Shown here: one piece after another, positions 7,017-10,364 of the stretch | How positions within the stretch are numbered: position 1 is the first letter of the stretch | Layout: the number at the start of each line of letters is the position of its first letter | Source of the DNA: Porphyromonadaceae bacterium UBA7042 | Lineage (GTDB): Bacteria > Bacteroidota > Bacteroidia > Bacteroidales > Muribaculaceae | Direction: 5' to 3' | DNA: 10,364 nt | NCBI GenBank assembly: GCA_002494015.1 | Contig: DLAR01000037.1 | Span: forward strand, 1 to 10,364 | The notes under the pieces: generated by a model | What the model was told of the DNA's origin: nothing | What the model saw: the letters and a program-made list of their open reading frames with translations, nothing else | The model's database searches: none | Translations under genes and position numbers: made by a program

Positions 7017-7736
7017 ATGGCAGGCAAGCTGTACGTTGTACCCACACCGGTGGGCAATCTCGGGGACATGACTCCCCGTGCCGTCGAGGTATTGAAACAA
7101 GTCTCTCAGATTTATGCCGAAGACACCCGGACCAGTTCAGTAATACTCCGCCACTTCGGCATCACCACGCCATGTGCGAGTCATCACAAGTTTAACGAGC
7201 ACGCCACCGCGTCACCAATAATAGACCGCATCGAGAGCGGCGAAGACATTGCGCTGATTTCCGATGCAGGGACACCGGGAATCAGCGACCCCGGTTTCAT
7301 GCTGAGTCGCGAGTGCCGCCGCCGAGACATCCCCGTCGAGACGCTGCCCGGAGCCACGGCATTTGTCCCGGCGCTTGTCAACTCCGGGCTGCCCACCGAC
7401 CGTTTCTGTTTCGAAGGCTTTCTCCCGGTAAAAAAAGGCCGCATGACGCGTCTTGAAAAAATCGCTCAAAACGATTGCACCACCATCATCTACGAATCCC
7501 CCACACGGCTCCTGAAAACATTGTCGCAACTGGGTGAGACATGCGGTCTTGACCGCCCGGCATCCGTGTCACGGGAAATATCCAAAATGCATGACACGAC
7601 ATGCAGGGGAACCATCGGCGAGTTAATAAAATTTTTTACCGAGAACAATCCCAAGGGAGAAATCGTTGTTATTATCGGAGGGAAAGATGACGACCGTGAA
7701 AAGGTTCATCGAAACAAATATCGCTCCGAAGACTAA
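7017..7736 (+). CDS. rsmI: 16S rRNA (cytidine1402-2'-O)-methyltransferase RsmI
   Basis: RsmI transfers a methyl group from S-adenosylmethionine to the 2'-OH of C1402 in the 30S decoding centre. The 239-residue sequence has the tetrapyrrole-methylase fold signatures of the family: PTPVGNLGDMTPRA (10-22), YAEDTR (33-38), the SAM-binding loop SDAGTPGISDPG (82-93), PGATAFVPAL (111-120), FEGFLPVKKGRM (132-143), YESPTRL (159-165), SREISKMH (185-192) and KGEIVVII (213-220). It is shorter than the roughly 286-residue E. coli enzyme because it ends soon after the catalytic domain, a form I associate with Bacteroidota homologues. It is the last gene of the dacB operon, six bases after the hypothetical gene. 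No clear terminator follows before the next ATG at 7782, so some read-through is possible. Confidence 0.96.
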   Translation: MAGKLYVVPTPVGNLGDMTPRAVEVLKQVSQIYAEDTRTSSVILRHFGITTPCASHHKFNEHATASPIIDRIESGEDIALISDAGTPGISDPGFMLSRECRRRDIPVETLPGATAFVPALVNSGLPTDRFCFEGFLPVKKGRMTRLEKIAQNDCTTIIYESPTRLLKTLSQLGETCGLDRPASVSREISKMHDTTCRGTIGELIKFFTENNPKGEIVVIIGGKDDDREKVHRNKYRSED

Positions 7737-7781
7737 ACACGTTTATAACTATTTTAGAATCAACATCAAAAAGAAATCACG

Positions 7782-8663
7782 ATGAAAAAATTATCAGTAT
7801 TTGCTGCTGCGGCACTGGTAGTGCTCACGGCATGTAACGGAGACAAACTCCGCAACGCAGAAGCTGAAAACGAGCAACTCAAGGGCGACCTCCGTGAAAC
7901 TCTTGCGACACAGGACAGCCTCCTTGTTCTTGTCAACGACATCTCAGAGGGAATGAGCCAGATTAAAGACCTCGAAAAAATAATCGCCACCCCCGGCGGC
8001 CTCGGAGCCGAATCGGCTTCCCGCAAGGAACAAATCAAAAACGACATGATTGTCATCCAACAAGCCCTTCAGGAACGCCGCCAGCGCCTTGAAGAACTTG
8101 AGAAAAAACTTCAAAACACCTCGGGTGAAAATTCCACACTGAAAAAGACAATTCAGACTCTCAAAACCCAGATAGCCGAACAGCAGACCGAAATCGCCAC
8201 GCTGACCAACCAGCTTGCATCGGCCAATATCCGCATCAAGGAACTCGACAGCACAATTGCCGGACTTAACACCACAGTGGATTCGCTCAACACAAGCGTG
8301 TCAGCCGCTGACGCAGAACGCGCCCGCGCCGAGGCCGAGGCACTTGCCGCTGAAAAAGAGCTGAACGAATGCTTCTACGCCATCGGCACCAACAAAGAAT
8401 TAAAAGCAAAGAAGATTCTCGAAAAGAAATTCCTCGGCAAGACAAAAGTCATGAAGGGAGACTTTGACGAATCATATTTCACCGCAGGTGACAAGCGTTC
8501 TCTCACCGTCATCCCCACCCACAGCAAAAAAGCCAAAATCATGACCGGCCAGCCTAAAGACTCTTACCAGATTGTTGACCAAGGCGACCAAAAGGTCATC
8601 AATATCACCAACCCTGCCAAATTCTGGCAACTCTCCAACTTCTTGGTAATCCAAGTCGACTAA
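7782..8663 (+). CDS. Coiled-coil lipoprotein, Cbp1-like putative glycosylated adhesin
   Basis: This 293-residue lipoprotein has a signal peptide ending in the lipobox LTAC, with C18 as the lipidated residue. Residues about 22-60 and 83-196 are rich in E/K/Q/L heptads and should form long coiled coils, separated by a glycine-rich break (PGGLGAES, 71-78). A C-terminal globular domain (about 197-293) contains a cysteine at 197, KKILEKKFLG, SYFTAGDKRSLTVIP and ends NPAKFWQLSNFLVIQVD. From memory this layout matches Bacteroides proteins annotated as Cbp1-family collagen-binding glycosylated adhesins; that match was not tested. Three sequences fit the Bacteroides O-glycosylation motif D-S/T-(A/I/L/V/M/T): DSL at 45-47, DST at 156-158 and DSL at 167-169. 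Export to the surface is not shown: after the cysteine comes NGDKLRN, without a strong acidic surface-export signal. It may be monocistronic. Confidence 0.85.
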   Translation: MKKLSVFAAAALVVLTACNGDKLRNAEAENEQLKGDLRETLATQDSLLVLVNDISEGMSQIKDLEKIIATPGGLGAESASRKEQIKNDMIVIQQALQERRQRLEELEKKLQNTSGENSTLKKTIQTLKTQIAEQQTEIATLTNQLASANIRIKELDSTIAGLNTTVDSLNTSVSAADAERARAEAEALAAEKELNECFYAIGTNKELKAKKILEKKFLGKTKVMKGDFDESYFTAGDKRSLTVIPTHSKKAKIMTGQPKDSYQIVDQGDQKVINITNPAKFWQLSNFLVIQVD

Positions 8664-8697
8664 AGACTAAAGACATAGACATAGTTTAAAACACTGG

Positions 8698-8733
8698 GAT
8701 GGAAGAGGCAGACGAGCATCTGCTTCTTCCATC
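8698..8733 (+). terminator. Rho-independent terminator after the lipoprotein gene
   Basis: A 15-bp stem (8698-8712 with 8719-8733) containing one G-U pair closes a six-base loop CGAGCA, followed by TTAATTT. It lies about 35 bases after the lipoprotein stop. The U tract is interrupted, so termination may be less efficient than at the other hairpins in the window. Confidence 0.75.
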
Positions 8734-8806
8734 TTAATTTATGCAATCACGTCCATATCGCGTCCATACATCGTCAACTTTCGATTTTCAGTCGATTTAT
8801 ATTTTA

Positions 8807-8818
8807 TAATTTAAATTA
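8807..8818. promoter_or_regulatory. 12-bp palindrome, putative TetR operator
   Basis: TAATTTAAATTA is a perfect palindrome located where the spacer between the -33 and -7 elements of the TetR gene promoter would be. TetR-family repressors often bind such palindromes and repress their own operon. The sequence is pure A/T in an AT-rich region, so chance is a serious alternative. Confidence 0.3.
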
Positions 8819-8825
8819 AATTTCC

Positions 8826-8833
8826 TACCTTTG
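8826..8833 (+). promoter_or_regulatory. Putative -7 promoter box for the tetR-fabG operon
   Basis: TACCTTTG matches the Bacteroidota -7 consensus TAnnTTTG at every fixed position and lies 28 bases before the ATG at 8862, leaving a leader of about 20 bases. The -33 region 19-21 bases upstream is T-rich (ATTTTAT at 8801-8807) but lacks an exact TTG. Confidence 0.65.
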
Positions 8834-8861
8834 CAACCACAAAAACTCAGCAGCACAAATA

Positions 8862-9476
8862 ATGGTCTCCAAAACCCGCGAAAAGTTACTCGACGTTGCT
8901 CGTCAACTCTTTGCCCACAAGGGTGTTGAGAACACCACTATAAGTGACATCGCCACAGCGTCGGACAAAGGACGGCGTACCATCTACACCTATTTCCGCA
9001 ACAAACGTGAAATCTACAACGCCGTTATCGAGCGAGAGAGCGAGATTCTGGTGGCAAAGGTGAAAGATATTGCCAACTCGTCACTTGAGCCGGTTGAGAA
9101 ACTGAGACAGTATCTCAATGCCCGTTTCGACATCGTTGAAGACGCTGTCCGCAACGGATTCACGACCAACTCGCTCAAAGCCATCCTGTCCCTTGACTTC
9201 AACCGGGTTGAAAAAATACGGCGACTGGCATCCAGCAAAGAAGCCGAACTATTTGCCCACGTCATAAACGAAGGAGTCAATAAGGGGGTTTTCGATGCCG
9301 CACAAGCCCAATGTGTGCTGACAGCTGACAGTGTGATGTTTCAAGGAGTAGATTACTCATTTCTGCGAAACAACTTTGAAGAACTGAACCTGACCAAGGA
9401 GAAGATGAGAAATGACATTATCAACTTTTTTGTCAACGCCGTGGTCAAAAAACAAACAATATTTCAACTGAAATAA
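8862..9476 (+). CDS. TetR/AcrR family transcriptional regulator
   Basis: This 204-residue protein has a typical TetR N-terminal DNA-binding domain: helix 1 RLF-type segment (REKLLDVARQLFAHKG, 6-21), then the helix-turn-helix TTISDIATASDKGRRTIYTYFRNK at 25-48, ending in the usual Y-x-x-F-x-N-K signature. The C-terminal part (about 55-204) is all-helical and divergent, as expected for a ligand-binding and dimerisation domain; the ligand cannot be read from it. The ATG at 8862 gives the normal short N-terminal arm. The stop is six bases before the fabG ATG, so regulator and fatty-acid reductase are cotranscribed. That arrangement suggests it senses a fatty-acid or acyl-thioester signal and controls its own operon, which is inference from context. 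A perfect -7 box and a palindrome lie upstream. Confidence 0.93.
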   Translation: MVSKTREKLLDVARQLFAHKGVENTTISDIATASDKGRRTIYTYFRNKREIYNAVIERESEILVAKVKDIANSSLEPVEKLRQYLNARFDIVEDAVRNGFTTNSLKAILSLDFNRVEKIRRLASSKEAELFAHVINEGVNKGVFDAAQAQCVLTADSVMFQGVDYSFLRNNFEELNLTKEKMRNDIINFFVNAVVKKQTIFQLK

Positions 9477-9482
9477 TTGAAC

Positions 9483-10229
9483 ATGAAATTACTTGAAGGA
9501 AAGACCGCGCTCATCACAGGTGCTGCGCGTGGAATAGGTAAGGCTATCGCCATCAAATTTGCTCAAGAAGGAGCCAACATCGCTTTTACCGATCTCAACC
9601 GCGACGAGAACATGGAAGCGACTGAAAAAGAAATCGCCGACCTCGGCGTCAAGGCCAAGGGTTACGCCTCCAACGCTGCCGACTTCGCTCAGACCGAGGA
9701 AGTTGTAGCTGCTGTAAAAGAAGACTTTGGAAGCATCGATATTCTCGTCAACAACGCAGGCATCACCAAGGACGGCCTTATGATGCGCATGACCGAGGCT
9801 CAATGGGATGCCGTCATCGCCGTAAACCTCAAGAGCGCGTTCAACTTTATTCACGCCGTCCTCCCCATCATGATGCGTCAGCGTAGCGGCTCAATCATCA
9901 ACATGGCATCGGTAGTGGGCGTTCATGGCAATGCCGGTCAGTCCAACTATGCCGCTTCAAAAGCCGGACTTATCGCCCTTGCCAAGAGCATCGCTCAGGA
10001 AGTGGGTTCACGCGGCATCCGCGCCAACGCTATCGCTCCCGGATTCATCGAAACTGCCATGACAGCAGCCCTTCCCGAAGATGTGCGCAAGGAATGGGCC
10101 AACAAGATACCCCTCCGTCGCGCAGGACAGGTTGCCGACATCGCCAATGTCGCCACTTTCCTCGCATCTGACCTTTCTTCTTATGTATCAGGACAGGTCA
10201 TCCAAGTCGACGGTGGCATGAACATGTAA
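9483..10229 (+). CDS. fabG: 3-oxoacyl-[acyl-carrier-protein] reductase FabG
   Basis: FabG performs the NADPH-dependent reduction of 3-oxoacyl-ACP to 3-hydroxyacyl-ACP, the first reduction in each cycle of type II fatty-acid elongation in the cytoplasm. With the ATG at 9483 the protein is 248 residues, the classic length. Short-chain dehydrogenase motifs are complete: the cofactor loop TGAARGIG (12-19), NNAG (90-93), and the catalytic set N115, S143, Y156 and K160 (SNYAASK). The PGFIET segment (187-191 region) and the terminal VSGQVIQVDGGMNM are typical of FabG rather than of general dehydrogenases. A TTG two codons upstream (9477), directly after the tetR stop, could start translation but adds only MN and is less likely. 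A strong terminator follows. Some FabG paralogues act on other substrates, so the fatty-acid role is probable, not proven. Confidence 0.95.
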   Translation: MKLLEGKTALITGAARGIGKAIAIKFAQEGANIAFTDLNRDENMEATEKEIADLGVKAKGYASNAADFAQTEEVVAAVKEDFGSIDILVNNAGITKDGLMMRMTEAQWDAVIAVNLKSAFNFIHAVLPIMMRQRSGSIINMASVVGVHGNAGQSNYAASKAGLIALAKSIAQEVGSRGIRANAIAPGFIETAMTAALPEDVRKEWANKIPLRRAGQVADIANVATFLASDLSSYVSGQVIQVDGGMNM

Positions 10230-10274
10230 TAACAAGTAAACATTTCCAACTCCCTATTTTTATATTCCCCAACC

Positions 10275-10312
10275 GGCCGGCGTCACTGTGAAGCGATGCC
10301 GGCCTATTTTTT
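10275..10312 (+). terminator. Rho-independent terminator after fabG
   Basis: GGCCGGCGTC (10275-10284) pairs with GATGCCGGCC (10295-10304), with one G-U pair, around a ten-base loop, and is followed by TATTTTTT. The T tract is only on the plus-strand side, so it serves the tetR-fabG operon rather than a gene coming from the right. Confidence 0.88.
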
Positions 10313-10325
10313 CAGTCATGGCACA

Positions 10326-10364
10326 TCAGCGCCCATAAGTTGGGTCAGTAGAAAAACCGTGGGG
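10326..10364 (-). other. Possible 3' end of a minus-strand gene at the window edge
   Basis: Read on the minus strand, the last 39 bases are open in one frame and encode PHGFSTDPTYGR followed by a TGA stop at 10326-10328. A gene converging on fabG here would suit the preceding terminator. Twelve open codons are too few to prove coding, and I do not recognise the peptide, so this is only a possibility. Confidence 0.2.

Noticed and set aside
8660..8684. Short repeated words (TAAAGAC twice, then ATAGAC) after the lipoprotein stop
   Set aside because: Units are only 6-7 bases with two copies and lie in an untranslated tail; no support for a functional repeat.
8741..8809. 22-codon plus-strand frame starting MQSRPYRVH in the gap before the TetR gene
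   Set aside because: It directly follows the lipoprotein terminator, has no promoter or ribosome-binding signal, and overlaps the candidate operator; too short to support as a gene.
9477..9482. TTG start for fabG six bases upstream of the ATG
   Set aside because: The ATG at 9483 gives the canonical 248-residue FabG beginning MKLLEGKTA; the upstream TTG adds two residues with no supporting evidence.

Overview
The window looks like ordinary chromosomal DNA from a Bacteroidota bacterium, most likely order Bacteroidales; a gut Muribaculaceae-type genome would fit, but that narrower placement is a guess. The evidence is promoter elements of the TAnnTTTG type, A-rich translation starts without clear Shine-Dalgarno sites, gene sequences that read like Bacteroidales orthologues (RsmI, FabG, the coiled-coil lipoprotein), and roughly balanced base composition with AT-rich intergenic regions. 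I see no mobile element, CRISPR array, rRNA or tRNA, and no toxin-antitoxin or defence genes.

Layout. (1) 7-1814, plus strand: a secreted TPR-repeat protein and the ribosome-assembly GTPase RsgA, probably cotranscribed, ending at a perfect 20-bp inverted repeat that can act as a terminator in both directions. (2) 1917-3614, minus strand: a 12-TM-type major facilitator transporter resembling the MFSD1 branch, convergent with rsgA. (3) 3615-3729: an AT-rich divergent promoter region. (4) 3730-4839, plus: an AI-2E/PerM-family membrane protein. (5) 4906-7736, plus: a tight operon of a PBP4-type D-Ala-D-Ala carboxypeptidase (dacB), an uncharacterised acidic two-domain protein that overlaps dacB by 4 bases, and the 16S rRNA methyltransferase RsmI. 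(6) 7782-8663, plus: a coiled-coil lipoprotein resembling the Bacteroides Cbp1-type glycosylated adhesins, followed by a hairpin terminator. (7) 8664-8861: terminator and promoter region with a 12-bp palindrome just upstream of a perfect -7 box. (8) 8862-10229, plus: a TetR-family regulator and the fatty-acid-synthesis reductase FabG in one operon with a strong terminator. The last 50 bases may hold the tail of a minus-strand gene.

Functionally the region mixes ribosome biogenesis (RsgA, RsmI), cell-envelope upkeep (DacB, the lipoprotein, the AI-2E protein, FabG) and transport. No novel multi-gene system is evident. The points most worth a second look are the uncharacterised protein fixed between dacB and rsmI, the almost leaderless dacB promoter, the TetR-fabG pair with its putative operator, and the candidate O-glycosylation sites in the lipoprotein.
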